The notes: generated by a model not told the origin, from the letters alone. Shown: positions 25,591 to 35,809, numbered from the stretch's first letter. The stretch is 64,000 bases of DNA from DATGJX01 sp963830545 (GCA_963830545.1 CAWHMK010000001.1:2418001-2482000); one strand, 5' to 3'. A program made the numbers and translations.

Positions 25591-28500
25591 ATGAGGCGCT
25601 TGATTGTCGTTGCCCTTGCCGCAGCATTACTCGGCGCGAGCCCCGCGCACACGTTCACCAGCAAACTCCGGTGGCGAAACATCGGTCCGTTCATCGGCGG
25701 CCGCGTCGTCGCCGTTGCCGGCGTTCCGAGCGAGCCGAACGTCTTCTACATGGGCGCCGTGCAAGGCGGCGTCTGGCGCAGCAACAACTATGGATTGACC
25801 TGGGATAACATCACCGACGGTAAATTGCCTTCGGATGCGTACGGTATCGGCGCGCTTGCCGTCGCGCCCTCGAATCCGCGTATCATCTACGCCGGGACGG
25901 GCGAAGCGGACATCCGCCAAGATTTTGCACCGGGCGACGGCATCTACAAGTCCGCGGACGAAGGCAAGACGTGGCAGTACGCCGGTTTACGCGACACGCG
26001 TATGACCAGTTCGATAGTCATCGATCCGCGCAACCCCGACGTCGTCTACGCGACGTCGATGGGACACGTCTTCAAACCGAATCCCGATCGCGGCGTGTTC
26101 AAAACGACCGACGGCGGCAAGACCTGGCATAAAGTGCTCTACGTCGATGCAAATACGGGCGCGGCGCTCGTCGTGATGGATCCGAAAAACCCGAACGTAC
26201 TGTACGCTTCGATGTGGCAGGCGCAGCGTACGCCGTGGGGCTTGAACGACGGCGGCCCCGGCAGCGGGCTCTACAAGTCGCTCGACGGCGGCGCGCACTG
26301 GACGAAGATCTCGACGCATACGGGATTTGCGCGCGGACCGCTCGGAAAAATGGGCATTGCCCTGTCCGCGGCAAACCCGAGCATCGTCTATGCGATCGTT
26401 CAGGCACGCGAAGGCGGTGTGTATCGCTCCGCCGACGGCGGCGCTACGTGGAAGCGCGTGAACGGCGAATGGAAGCTGCGCCAGCGCGGATTCTACTACA
26501 TGGCGATCTTCGCCGATCCTACGAACGCGAACGTGCTGTACGCGCCGCAGGTCGACGGCGTCTTCAAATCGACGAACGGCGGGAAAACGTGGACGGCACT
26601 TACTCCGCCCGGCGATCACCACATCGTGTGGATCAATCCGCGAAATCCGAAAATATTGCTGGAAGGCGATGACGGCGGCGCAACGGTGTCCGTCGACGGC
26701 GGCAAGACGTGGAGCACGGAACTCAACCAGCCGACGGGGCAGTTTTATCACATTGCGCTCGATTCGCAGTTTCCGTTTCACGTGTACGGCGCGCAGCAGG
26801 ACGAAGGCGCGTTCGAGGGGCCCAGCGCATCGAACGAAGGGCTGACGCAGGGCGTGTGGCATACCGTAGCACTCGGCGAGAGCACGTTCGTCGCGCCGCA
26901 GCCGAACGATCCGAACGTCACGTACGGGGCGGGTTACTACAGCTACCTTGCGCGTCTCGACACGCCCACCGGCGATCAAAAGAACGTTTCGCCATGGCCG
27001 AAGTACATGTCCGGCGCGTCGGCGGCTCAAACGAAATACCGTTTCAGTTGGACGCACCCGATATTCTTTTCGCCGGTGAACCCGAACGAGCTGTTCGTTG
27101 CCTCGCAGGTGGTGTTCAAGAGCGGCGACTACGGCCAACACTGGCAAATCATTAGTCCGGATTTGACGCGTAACGACAAACGGACGGAAGCGCCGAGCGG
27201 CGGAGCGATCGACCTCGATCAAACCAATGCGGAGACGTATCCGGATATTTCGTCGCTCGCGGTTTCGCCGCTCACGGCCGACGTGATATGGGCAGGTTCG
27301 GCGGACGGTTTGGTGCACGTGACGACGGATGCAGGCGCGCATTGGAAGCTGATTACGCCTCCGCAGATTCCGCAAACGGCGCAGATCAGCAGCATCGAAC
27401 CTTCGCATTTCGACCGCGCGACGGCGTACCTGACCGCCAACCGGTACATGTGGGACGATTTTCATCCGTACGTCTACAAGACGACGGATTACGGCGCCCA
27501 TTGGACGCCCATCGCGAGCGGGTTGCCCGACGATCAGTTCACGTTCGTGATTCGCGAGGATCCGCGGCAGCGAGGATTGCTTTTCGCCGGAACGCGCAGC
27601 ACGGTCTACGTGAGTTACGACGGCGGCAGCGAATGGCAACCGCTTACGCTGAACTTGCCGAGCGTGCAGGTGCGTGACATCGCCATCGACGGGCGCGAAG
27701 GCGACATCGCGATCGCGACGCACGGCCGGGCGTTTTGGATTCTCGACAACCTCAAGCTGCTCGAGCAACTTGCACAGCAGCCGCTAATGACCGCATCCGG
27801 TTTGCATCTTTTCGCCCCGGAAACGGCATGGCTTTCCCACGCGTATGGCAACGGCGGCTTCGGCGGCGGGGATCAAGGGGAGAATCCCGCTTACGGCGCA
27901 AGCGTGTTTTTCGATGTACCGTCCGATTACAACGGAAAGACGCCCGTAACGCTATCGTTCTTGGACGCGAGCGGAAAAATGGTACGCACGTTTACGTTGC
28001 ACCTGCGGAAAAAACGGGAGAAGAAGCCCTCCGACGACGCGCTTGCATCGATGTCCCATGCCGAGCAGCTGGAATGGGCATTGCGTGACGCCACCACCGT
28101 GAAAAAAGGCATGAATCTCTTCCAGTGGGATATGCGGTATCCGCCGGCGGCGGAGGTGCGCGGATTTTTCATGCCGACGTCCGACGATATCACAGATGGT
28201 GTGAACGGTCCGACGGTGCTTCCGGGCACGTACACCGCCGTTCTCGACTACGGCGGTAAGAGCGTGCGGCAATCCTTCAGCGTGGAATTGGATCCGCGCT
28301 TCCATCCGGCGCCGGGCGAACTCGAGGCGCGGCTTGCGCTCGGATCCCGCATTCACAGTACGCTCGATGCTCTCAACACCGCGATCAATCGCGCGACGGC
28401 TGCGCGCGGGCGCCTTTCGGCGGCAAAGCGGGCGGAGCTGGACGGCGTCCTTGCCGGTCTCGTTCAGATGAACATTCACTCGAGCGAGGGCGACCTGATT

Positions 28501-28653
28501 CATCAAGTCAAGTTGCGCGACTACCTCGCGTTCTTGATGAACGAACTGGACACGGCCTACCAGCAGCCTACGCCTGCCGAATCCGCATTGTACGACCAAT
28601 TGCTCGCGCAGGCGACGGCGGGAATGGAGCGTTTGCGCGCGATTACCCGGTAG
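25591..28653 (+). CDS. Large secreted VPS10/sortilin-like BNR-repeat protein
   Basis: Exported protein of 1020 residues: signal peptide (about 1-22), then many Asp-box/BNR repeats of the form S-x-DGG-x-TW (KTTDGGKTW, KSLDGGAHW, KSTNGGKTW and others) making a beta-propeller of the VPS10/sortilin type. A C-terminal region follows with a beta-sandwich (LPGTYTAVLDYGGKS) and a helical tail. Often labelled glycosyl hydrolase in annotations, but no catalytic evidence is visible; binding or peptide processing are also possible. It is the intact paralogue of the remnant at 24481 and a more distant relative of the protein at 32164-35154. Confidence 0.82.
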   Translation: MRRLIVVALAAALLGASPAHTFTSKLRWRNIGPFIGGRVVAVAGVPSEPNVFYMGAVQGGVWRSNNYGLTWDNITDGKLPSDAYGIGALAVAPSNPRIIYAGTGEADIRQDFAPGDGIYKSADEGKTWQYAGLRDTRMTSSIVIDPRNPDVVYATSMGHVFKPNPDRGVFKTTDGGKTWHKVLYVDANTGAALVVMDPKNPNVLYASMWQAQRTPWGLNDGGPGSGLYKSLDGGAHWTKISTHTGFARGPLGKMGIALSAANPSIVYAIVQAREGGVYRSADGGATWKRVNGEWKLRQRGFYYMAIFADPTNANVLYAPQVDGVFKSTNGGKTWTALTPPGDHHIVWINPRNPKILLEGDDGGATVSVDGGKTWSTELNQPTGQFYHIALDSQFPFHVYGAQQDEGAFEGPSASNEGLTQGVWHTVALGESTFVAPQPNDPNVTYGAGYYSYLARLDTPTGDQKNVSPWPKYMSGASAAQTKYRFSWTHPIFFSPVNPNELFVASQVVFKSGDYGQHWQIISPDLTRNDKRTEAPSGGAIDLDQTNAETYPDISSLAVSPLTADVIWAGSADGLVHVTTDAGAHWKLITPPQIPQTAQISSIEPSHFDRATAYLTANRYMWDDFHPYVYKTTDYGAHWTPIASGLPDDQFTFVIREDPRQRGLLFAGTRSTVYVSYDGGSEWQPLTLNLPSVQVRDIAIDGREGDIAIATHGRAFWILDNLKLLEQLAQQPLMTASGLHLFAPETAWLSHAYGNGGFGGGDQGENPAYGASVFFDVPSDYNGKTPVTLSFLDASGKMVRTFTLHLRKKREKKPSDDALASMSHAEQLEWALRDATTVKKGMNLFQWDMRYPPAAEVRGFFMPTSDDITDGVNGPTVLPGTYTAVLDYGGKSVRQSFSVELDPRFHPAPGELEARLALGSRIHSTLDALNTAINRATAARGRLSAAKRAELDGVLAGLVQMNIHSSEGDLIHQVKLRDYLAFLMNELDTAYQQPTPAESALYDQLLAQATAGMERLRAITR

Positions 28654-28687
28654 TTCGCGCCGCTGGTTCACTTCCGGCGTCGCGCTG

Positions 28688-30175
28688 TTGGCGATTCTGG
28701 CGATCGCGGCGGTGTTGCGTCTCTACCACCTTTCCGCCGTACCGACGGAATTGGTTGCCGACGAGCTCGACCTTTACAATTCCGTGCGCAGCATCGTCAC
28801 GACGGGACATGACGTAGACGGCAGCCTCAAACCATTTCTCTATTCCAAATTTACGCGCAATCCGCCGCTCTACGGCGTGGCGTCATACATCTCGTCGCTG
28901 GTGTTCGGGCGTACTGCTTTTGCGCTCCGTTTACCGGCGGCCATCTTCGGGTTGGCAGCCGTCGTCTTCATCTACGGCATTGCGCTGCGGCTGACGAACC
29001 GGCGCGATATTGCGCTGTTCGCCGCATTGCTGCAGGCGACGCAGCCGATCTTCGTGCAGTTCTCTCGCGTCGCATGGGAGCCGTCCTCGGAATTGCCGTT
29101 CTTGCTCGGCGGACTGTACGCGCTGATTTGCGCGATTCGGCCTCGCTTATCATTTCCGGGATTGGCGCTGGCCGCGGTGCTCTTGGGATTGACCTGCTAT
29201 ACCTATATGGCCGGCTGGTTTTACGCCGCCTTGCTGGGCGCTGCGATGATTGCACTCAGTGCGCGGGCATTTCGATCGGCAAACGACTGGCTGAAGATCG
29301 GCGCGGCCGCAGTCTTATGGCTAGTCGTCGCCGCTCCTGCGCTCTGGATGTTTTTCTTCGACCCGCTGACGGCGGGAAAGACCGGGCGCATCGCAACGTT
29401 CGAGAACGGCGTGACGCTCGAGTCGCTGCGCGTTTTCGCGGCCGCTTACGCGGCGCATTTTCGCATTTCGTACTTGGTGACGACCGGCGATCCGCAGTCC
29501 GGCGTGACGTGGCGCTATCTGAACGGATTCGGCGCTTTTTTCTGGTTCGTCATTCCGCTTGCCGCCGCGGGCCTGTTCGCAAACTTTCAATACGTTCGCG
29601 AAAATGCTCTGCGCTATTGGGTGCCGTTCTGGCTTGCGGTCTATCCGCTCGGAGGATCGCTGACGAACGAGGGCGCGCCGAATGCGCCGCGTACGCTCGC
29701 CGGCGCGCCGGTGTTTTGTCTGCTCGCCGCGTTCGGCGCCGCCCTGTTCGCAGACTGGGCTGCACCGCGCCGCCGCGCCGTCTATGCGGTATTGTCTGCC
29801 GCGACGCTTGCGTGCGCTGCGATCTTCTCGTCGTTTTACTTTACGCAGTACGTGCACCGGAATTCGAACGCGTGGGATTCGGGAACGCGAGCGCTGTTCG
29901 CGGCGATCCGCGCGCACAGCCGAGGCAATCGGCGCGTGTGTTTTTCCGTGCATTCCGGTTGGTACGCAACCGATACGTACAGCCGTTTTTATCTTTCCGA
30001 CGTGCCGCTGCGTTGGTATGACGGCATCGACTGGCCGCAATGCGCGCTGCCGGGAACGCTGGTCGCCGTCGATACCGACTTGACGTTTTCGCGCGCGGGA
30101 TTGACGCAACTCGCGTTGATTCGCGACGTGGACGGCAACCGGTTTGCCCTGCTGTTCGCGCGCGAACCCCGGTAG
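28688..30175 (+). CDS. GT39-like membrane glycosyltransferase
   Basis: Polytopic protein of about 495 residues with about eleven helices. The first extracytoplasmic loop has the acidic ADELDLYNS motif expected for the ArnT/dolichyl-phosphate mannosyltransferase (GT39, GT-C fold) group, and a later loop has the NPPLYG segment. Such enzymes move a sugar from a lipid-phosphate donor to an envelope acceptor outside the cytoplasmic membrane. The TTG start at 28688 is the first usable start; the same frame is open further upstream without a start codon, so the N-terminal helix is probably slightly short. Donor and acceptor unknown. Confidence 0.75.
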   Translation: MAILAIAAVLRLYHLSAVPTELVADELDLYNSVRSIVTTGHDVDGSLKPFLYSKFTRNPPLYGVASYISSLVFGRTAFALRLPAAIFGLAAVVFIYGIALRLTNRRDIALFAALLQATQPIFVQFSRVAWEPSSELPFLLGGLYALICAIRPRLSFPGLALAAVLLGLTCYTYMAGWFYAALLGAAMIALSARAFRSANDWLKIGAAAVLWLVVAAPALWMFFFDPLTAGKTGRIATFENGVTLESLRVFAAAYAAHFRISYLVTTGDPQSGVTWRYLNGFGAFFWFVIPLAAAGLFANFQYVRENALRYWVPFWLAVYPLGGSLTNEGAPNAPRTLAGAPVFCLLAAFGAALFADWAAPRRRAVYAVLSAATLACAAIFSSFYFTQYVHRNSNAWDSGTRALFAAIRAHSRGNRRVCFSVHSGWYATDTYSRFYLSDVPLRWYDGIDWPQCALPGTLVAVDTDLTFSRAGLTQLALIRDVDGNRFALLFAREPR

Positions 30176-30195
30176 GTGCCGCGCTTGGCCGAGCC

Positions 30196-30201
30196 TAAAC
30201 T
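30196..30201 (+). promoter_or_regulatory. -10-like hexamer TAAACT, leaderless start
   Basis: TAAACT is followed by six bases and the ATG at 30208, with no Shine-Dalgarno. Same arrangement as before 21642, 45233 and 51539. Confidence 0.45.
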
Positions 30202-30207
30202 CGTCAC

Positions 30208-32226
30208 ATGCCCCATTCGCAAGCTGCCGCGGCCGACGCGGTAAAGACCGACGCGGCAGGTGCGCGTCTGGAGTTGACCGTTCGCGGTTTGCTGCTCGGC
30301 GCCGCGATCACGCTCGTGTTCACGGCCGCGAACGTGTACTTGGGACTCAAGGTCGGACTCACGTTTGCCTCGTCGATTCCGGCGGCCGTCATATCGATGG
30401 CGATTCTGCGAATGTTCAAGACCGGCACGATTTGGGAGAACAACATCGTACAAACCGTCGCCTCGGCGGCCGGGACGTTGTCGTCGATCATTTTCGTGCT
30501 GCCGGGATTGGTGATGGTCGGATGGTGGAGCGGTTTTCCGTTTTGGCCCGCATTCGGCGTGTGCATCGTCGGCGGCGTGCTCGGCGTCATGTTCACGATA
30601 CCGCTGCGCCGCGCGCTCGTAACGACGTCGGACTTGCCGTACCCGGAAGGCGTTGCAGCGGCGGAAGTGCTGCGCGTCGGCACCGGCTCTCGTGAGGGCG
30701 CGGCCGAAGGCAAAGCCGGACTGCTCGCCGTTATCTGGGGCGCCATTGCGTCGGCACTTTTCGCCGCGGTGACGGCAACGCGCGTGTTCGCCGGAGAGAT
30801 CGACTATTATTTCCGCGCGGGGCTTTCGGCCAGCGGCATCGGCTTTTCCCTTTCCCTCGCGCTGGTCGGCGCTGGTCACCTCATCGGTCTCGCGGTCGGC
30901 CTTGCAATTCTCGCCGGGTTCGTCATTTCTTGGGGGATTTTCGTTCCGATTCTCACGGCAATGCATCCCGCAGCGGGCCCCGCCGCAACGGTCGCGACGA
31001 CGGTGTGGTCGCATCAGGTGCGATTCATCGGCGCCGGCGCCATCGGCATATCGGCGATTTGGACGCTCGCGCGTTTGGCGATTCCCGTATGGACCGGGCT
31101 CATCGCGACACTCGAAGCGTCGCGCCGGCGTTCCAAAGGCGAAGGGCATCTCATGGCGCGCACGGAGCACGACATGCCGATCAGCTTGGTCGCGGCAATC
31201 AGCATCGCATGCCTCGTTCCGATGGCGTTTCTCTTGTACGCATTTTTGCGCGGCGGCGCGCTTGGAAACTACATCGTTCCGCTCGTGATCGCATCGGTGC
31301 TGTATGTCGTCGTGATCGGCTTTATCGTGGCAGCGGTTGCGGGATATATGGCCGGACTAATCGGCAGTTCGAATAGTCCCGTTTCAGGTCTGGCGATTCT
31401 CGCGATCATCGGCATCTCGCTCATCGTATTGTTCGTCGCGCACGGCGTGACCGGCGCGGGCAAAGACGCGCTCGTCGCCTTCGCGCTGTTCGTAACTGCG
31501 GTCGTACTCAGTGCGGCGACGATTGCGAACGACAATCTGCAGGATCTCAAGACGGGGCAGCTCGTCGACGCCACGCCGTGGCGGCAGCAAGCCTCGCTGC
31601 TCGTCGGCGTGCTGTTCGGATCGCTCGTCATTCCGCCGGTGCTGAATTTGCTGAACATGGCGAACGGCTTCGCGGGCGCGCCGCATCACGGCGCGAATGC
31701 CGCACAGCCGCTGCCGGCGCCGCAAGCGACGCTGATTTCGACGCTTGCCAAAGGCGTCATCAGCGGCAACATCAACTGGGGCATGATTGCACTCGGCGTC
31801 GCCGTCGGCATCGGCGTCATCGCCGTGGACGAAGTACTTCGTGCAACCACGAAAGAGAAAGCGAAATTGCCGCCGCTGGCGGTGGGCTTGGGAATGTACC
31901 TGCCGACCTCGACGACCGCCGGCGCAGTTCTCGGCGCGGTCATCGGCTGGCTCTACAACCGAGCCACCTCGCGCGGGCGCAATCCCGAAATGGCGAAACG
32001 CCTCGGCGTCCTGGTCGCCTCCGGACTCATCGTCGGAGAAAGCCTGTTCGGCGTTTTGCTCTCCGGCATCATCGTGGTCAGCAAGAACGGAACGCCGCTT
32101 TCGCTCGTGCCGGATTCGTTTTTGGTTCCGTCGGAAATCGCCGGCGGGGTTGCGTTCATGGCGCTAATCGTGTTTTTGTATCGCTGGGTTGCGGGCCGAG
32201 CTCAGAAAGCCGCTCTGGCTGCGTAG
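30208..32226 (+). CDS. OPT-family oligopeptide transporter
   Basis: Transporter of 672 residues with about sixteen helices. The N-terminal part (VYLGLKVGLTFASSIPAAV, then NIVQTVASAAGTLSSIIFVLPG) is diagnostic of the OPT family, and LPYPEGVAAAEVL follows. Members carry short peptides or metal-chelate complexes with protons. In this setting peptide uptake next to large secreted VPS10-like proteins is attractive but inferred. Its 3' end overlaps the convergent gene at 32164 by 63 bases. Confidence 0.88.
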   Translation: MPHSQAAAADAVKTDAAGARLELTVRGLLLGAAITLVFTAANVYLGLKVGLTFASSIPAAVISMAILRMFKTGTIWENNIVQTVASAAGTLSSIIFVLPGLVMVGWWSGFPFWPAFGVCIVGGVLGVMFTIPLRRALVTTSDLPYPEGVAAAEVLRVGTGSREGAAEGKAGLLAVIWGAIASALFAAVTATRVFAGEIDYYFRAGLSASGIGFSLSLALVGAGHLIGLAVGLAILAGFVISWGIFVPILTAMHPAAGPAATVATTVWSHQVRFIGAGAIGISAIWTLARLAIPVWTGLIATLEASRRRSKGEGHLMARTEHDMPISLVAAISIACLVPMAFLLYAFLRGGALGNYIVPLVIASVLYVVVIGFIVAAVAGYMAGLIGSSNSPVSGLAILAIIGISLIVLFVAHGVTGAGKDALVAFALFVTAVVLSAATIANDNLQDLKTGQLVDATPWRQQASLLVGVLFGSLVIPPVLNLLNMANGFAGAPHHGANAAQPLPAPQATLISTLAKGVISGNINWGMIALGVAVGIGVIAVDEVLRATTKEKAKLPPLAVGLGMYLPTSTTAGAVLGAVIGWLYNRATSRGRNPEMAKRLGVLVASGLIVGESLFGVLLSGIIVVSKNGTPLSLVPDSFLVPSEIAGGVAFMALIVFLYRWVAGRAQKAALAA

Positions 32227-35154
32227 GCTTTCGAAGATTCCGTGCAGCACGCCGGCCTCGTCCGATTGCGACTGCGTGGCCGGAGCGTAATTTCCGCTGA
32301 GCCGTCCGATGAGATCGTTCAAACGATCGCGGAATCCCGGCGGACCGCCGAGGTCCTCGACGTTGCGCGGTCCGTACGTGAGTTTGCGTTTGAACGCGAT
32401 CATCGCCCGCGAACGGTCTCCGGCTTTCATGCGCTTGTCGATTTGATTGAGCCACGAATCCGTCGTACTGAATTCCTCGTACAGCTGTTGAAGTAACGTA
32501 AAGCGCTCGCTCATCTGTGCGTCGGTGAGCGTGTCACGCGGATCCGCCTTCACGACGACCGTTTGACGTGCGCTTGCGCGGTTCGCGTTGACGCGCACCG
32601 TATACGTTCCCGGCAGCACTTCCGGACCGGAATCCGGACCCTGATTTTGTTCGAACGTGCCGTGCCATTTGACCGGACCCTCCACGTTCAAGTCCCAAGC
32701 CGTGCGGTTGATGCCCGCTTTGTGCGGAACGTCCTTGCCGCTCAGATGCCGTATAACGCGGCCGCTTGCATCGAGGACGTCGATGCTGGCGCGTTTGTCC
32801 GCGCGCGGAAGCGAATACGTGAGCAATGCGCCGTAGGGAACGTTCGGGCCGGCGAACTCGTTCGACGGCAAGCCGTCTTCGAACGTGTTGACGGGCGCGA
32901 GCCGCGCCCAACGAAACGTTTCGCGGGGCGCGAACAACGTGAGCGTGCGCGCAGTCGAAGGCGTATATTGCTGCAGCACGGTGAGATCGTCGAGAACCCA
33001 CACGCCGCGGCCGTGCGCGGCGACCAGCAGATCGTTGCTTTGCGGTTGAATTTCGATGTCGTAGATTGCCGTTGCCGGCATGTTCAGACGCAGCGAATGC
33101 CAGTGATTGCCGCCGTCCCACGACGCGAACATGCCTCGCTGCGTTCCGGCGTACAGAAGATCCGGATTCTTCGAGTCTTGCCTGACCGAACGCACGAAGA
33201 CGTTGCGCGGCAGGTCGCCGGAGATCGAGCGCCATGTCGCACCGTAGTCGCGCGTCGCAAAGATGTGGGGGCTTTCGTCGCCGAGCATGTGTCCGTCGGC
33301 GGCGGCAAATGCGGTGGCGGCGGAGTACGGACTTGCGTCGACCGTCGACACCCGATCCCACTGCGGCATTGCGCGCGGCGTGACGTTGTGCCAGGTCGCG
33401 CCGCCGTCGCGCGTGAGCTGCACCAGCCCGTCGTCGGTGCCCACCCAGATGACGCCGACTTGCAGGCTCGAGGGTTCGATGTCCAAAATCGTGTCGGACA
33501 TTTCGGCGCCCGACATGTCCGGATCGATCGGCCCGCCGGGAACCTGCTGATGCGACTTCTCGTTGCGCGTGAGATCCGGACTGATGACCGTCCACGTCCG
33601 GCCGCGATCGGTCGACCGGAACAGGACGTTGCCGCCGACGAGCGCCGCACCATCGCTCGCAAAAGCGATCGGCGTATCCCAGTTGAAGCGGTACTTCAGG
33701 TCAGCGCCGGGTTCGCCGCCATTTGATCGCGCGTACGGAGATACTTCGTACACCTGCTGCTTTGCGCTGTCGAGCAGGTAGACTTGGCCGCTGTCGCTTG
33801 CGGTGGACGTCGACCAGATGAAATTCGGATCCTTCGGATCGTAAAGCGTCCACATGCCGTCGCCCGGCGCGACTTGCGTCCAATCGCGATTCATCACGCC
33901 GGTTCCGCTCGGACTGTTTGCCCATCCGCACCACGAATTGTCGTCCTGCAATCCGATGCAGACGTGATAGTTCGGCAGCAGCGTATCGTAACCGACGTGA
34001 TACGGCTGCGCGAAGGGCAGATCGTACGGCTGCCGCCAGCGCTTGCCGCCGTTCATCGAGAGGATCGCGCCTTCATCGGATCCGACGGCGATGCGCGCAC
34101 CGTCGCGCGACCACCAGACGTTGTGATAATCCCAGCCTACCTCGGTCGCGATCTTCTTGAACGTTTTGCCGCCGTTGGTCGACATCGAAAGAATAAGTCC
34201 GACGCTGATGACGCGATCGTTATTCTCCGGATCGACGAAGATGCGGCTGAAGTAGAAACGGCGCGCGCCGACGAGCGGGCTGCGCGGCATCAAATGCCAA
34301 TCGGCGCCGCCGTCGTCCGAACGCCACAGATCGCCCGCCTTCGATTGAATGACGGCGTACACACGGCCGCGTGTGCCCGCCGCAATGCCGATGCGTCCGG
34401 TATCGCCGCTCGGCAATCCGTGTCCCGAGAGTTTATGCCACGTTGCGCCGTTGTCGTCTGAACGGTAGATGCCTCCGCCGGGGCCGCCGCTTTGCATCGT
34501 CCACGGCTTGCGCCGGAACGGATAGATACCGGCAAACAGCGTGTCGGGCCGATCGGGCACGCGCGCGACGTCGGACGCGCCGTTCATCGGGCCCGCATAC
34601 AGCGCATGCGTCCAATGCTTGCCGCCGTCGGCGGTCGTGAAGATGCCGCGCGTCGCGCTGTCGCGAAAAATCTGCCCGAGCACGGCAACGACGATTCGGC
34701 TCGGATTACGCGGATCGATCGAGATGTTCGAAATTGATCCTGCGTCTTGCAGCCCTGCGTGCATCCACGTCTTGCCGCCGTTCGTGGAATGCCAAATGCC
34801 GTCACCGCCCTCGACGTCGTTGCGCGGATTCGACTCGCCGGTCCCGGCCCAAACGTCGTTCGCATCGTGCGGATCGACCGCGATGGCGCCGATCGGCGCG
34901 ACGTCCTGTTTGTCGAAGACGGGTTCCCAGGTCACGCCTCCGTCAATACTTTTAAAGACGCCGCCGCCTGCGCCGCCCGCATAATAGATTTGCGGATCGC
35001 CGTCGAAGCCGACGACGGCCGTGGTGCGGCCCCCTGCAATCGCGGGGCCGATCCCCCGGTAGGCGAGCGATCCGAAGTCGAGGGCTTTCGCCGGAAGCGC
35101 GGCACACAAAACGAGCGCCAGGACGCTCGCAAAAGAGCGGCAATCACGTATCAT
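32164..35154 (-). CDS. Second large secreted VPS10/sortilin-like BNR-repeat protein
   Basis: Exported protein of about 996 residues with a signal peptide (CRSFASVLALVLCAALPAKA). It begins with the family hallmark YRGIGPAIAGGRTTAVVG and continues with many Asp-box repeats (KSIDGGVTWEP, STNGGKTW, RSDDNGATWHK, RSTDRGRTW). The C-terminal beta-sandwich has LPGTYTVRVN and a helical tail, as in the paralogue at 25591. The ATG at 35154 is preferred; a GTG at 35172 gives six more residues. Function unknown; annotation as a hydrolase would rest on similarity only. Convergent overlap with the OPT gene. Confidence 0.8.
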   Translation of the reverse strand: MIRDCRSFASVLALVLCAALPAKALDFGSLAYRGIGPAIAGGRTTAVVGFDGDPQIYYAGGAGGGVFKSIDGGVTWEPVFDKQDVAPIGAIAVDPHDANDVWAGTGESNPRNDVEGGDGIWHSTNGGKTWMHAGLQDAGSISNISIDPRNPSRIVVAVLGQIFRDSATRGIFTTADGGKHWTHALYAGPMNGASDVARVPDRPDTLFAGIYPFRRKPWTMQSGGPGGGIYRSDDNGATWHKLSGHGLPSGDTGRIGIAAGTRGRVYAVIQSKAGDLWRSDDGGADWHLMPRSPLVGARRFYFSRIFVDPENNDRVISVGLILSMSTNGGKTFKKIATEVGWDYHNVWWSRDGARIAVGSDEGAILSMNGGKRWRQPYDLPFAQPYHVGYDTLLPNYHVCIGLQDDNSWCGWANSPSGTGVMNRDWTQVAPGDGMWTLYDPKDPNFIWSTSTASDSGQVYLLDSAKQQVYEVSPYARSNGGEPGADLKYRFNWDTPIAFASDGAALVGGNVLFRSTDRGRTWTVISPDLTRNEKSHQQVPGGPIDPDMSGAEMSDTILDIEPSSLQVGVIWVGTDDGLVQLTRDGGATWHNVTPRAMPQWDRVSTVDASPYSAATAFAAADGHMLGDESPHIFATRDYGATWRSISGDLPRNVFVRSVRQDSKNPDLLYAGTQRGMFASWDGGNHWHSLRLNMPATAIYDIEIQPQSNDLLVAAHGRGVWVLDDLTVLQQYTPSTARTLTLFAPRETFRWARLAPVNTFEDGLPSNEFAGPNVPYGALLTYSLPRADKRASIDVLDASGRVIRHLSGKDVPHKAGINRTAWDLNVEGPVKWHGTFEQNQGPDSGPEVLPGTYTVRVNANRASARQTVVVKADPRDTLTDAQMSERFTLLQQLYEEFSTTDSWLNQIDKRMKAGDRSRAMIAFKRKLTYGPRNVEDLGGPPGFRDRLNDLIGRLSGNYAPATQSQSDEAGVLHGIFESLRSQSGFLSSARNPAIQKHD

Positions 35155-35407
35155 GCCGCCGACGTTTTTCACAAAGCAAACAAATCTTGCCTAAGGACTT
35201 TTGGCCCATGACCGATACGTACTTGGTGGGCGCAAGCGCGGTTGAAGAGCTTTCCGCGACGGTGCTTTCGATCCAAAGGGCTCCGTATCGTTACAGCGGC
35301 GCCCTTTTTCACGCTCTTTACGCCGGATACGACATCTGTCGGGCGAAGCGATAGGTAGATAGTCCTATAAAAGAAGCAGACGCACGGATGCCGATGGGGG
35401 TGGGCCG

Positions 35408-35809
35408 ATGAAGGGAATCGACTTGGAAGCGCTGTGTCTGCGGCGCGAAGATTTCGAGCGAATGGCGGAATTCTTCGAGTGCGACCTCGACGCGGCGTTC
35501 GAGTTCGTTCGCACCATCTGGCTTCCCGATGCCGCGCAAACGGCGGACCGGCTCTCGCATGCGATTGCACTCGGCGAGTGGACGGCCGTCGCGTACTTGT
35601 GCGACAAACTGCGCGAAGGAGCGCGCTGCGTGGGCGCAACGCGAATTATGCGCTTCGCGACCGACATCGAGCGCGCGGCGCTAAAGAAACGCATTTCCTG
35701 GCTGCGTAGTAAAGTGGAAGAACTCAAAGCCGCGCTGAGCACGCTTAGGAGCCTGCTGCTCGGCTCGCCCGCGCCTACACGAAGTCGTGCTCTCGGCGCT
35801 CCGGCGTAA
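35408..35809 (+). CDS. Hpt-like protein lacking the phosphorylatable histidine
   Basis: Protein of 133 residues, all helical. Residues about 44-92 follow the histidine-phosphotransfer pattern: ADRLSHAIALGEW, then LCDKLREGARCVGA, then IERAA. In true Hpt domains the middle box reads A-H-x-L-K-G-x5-G-A; here the histidine position is D66 and the Lys-Gly is Arg-Glu. This suggests a degenerate Hpt fold that binds but does not accept phosphate, though a chance helical match is possible. A basic helix with a Leu-heptad (SKVEELKAALSTLRSLL) follows. A G-rich stretch precedes the ATG. Its end overlaps the convergent MFS gene by 35 bases. Confidence 0.5.
   Translation: MKGIDLEALCLRREDFERMAEFFECDLDAAFEFVRTIWLPDAAQTADRLSHAIALGEWTAVAYLCDKLREGARCVGATRIMRFATDIERAALKKRISWLRSKVEELKAALSTLRSLLLGSPAPTRSRALGAPA

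Noticed and set aside
25987..27768. A 593-residue minus-strand frame opposite the VPS10-like gene
   Set aside because: Shadow of a well-supported gene; composition is Arg/Val/His-rich and no motif is present.
35208..35354. A 48-residue frame upstream of the Hpt-like gene
   Set aside because: No Shine-Dalgarno, no recognisable domain and a TATAAA-like hexamer just downstream; nothing beyond chance supports it.
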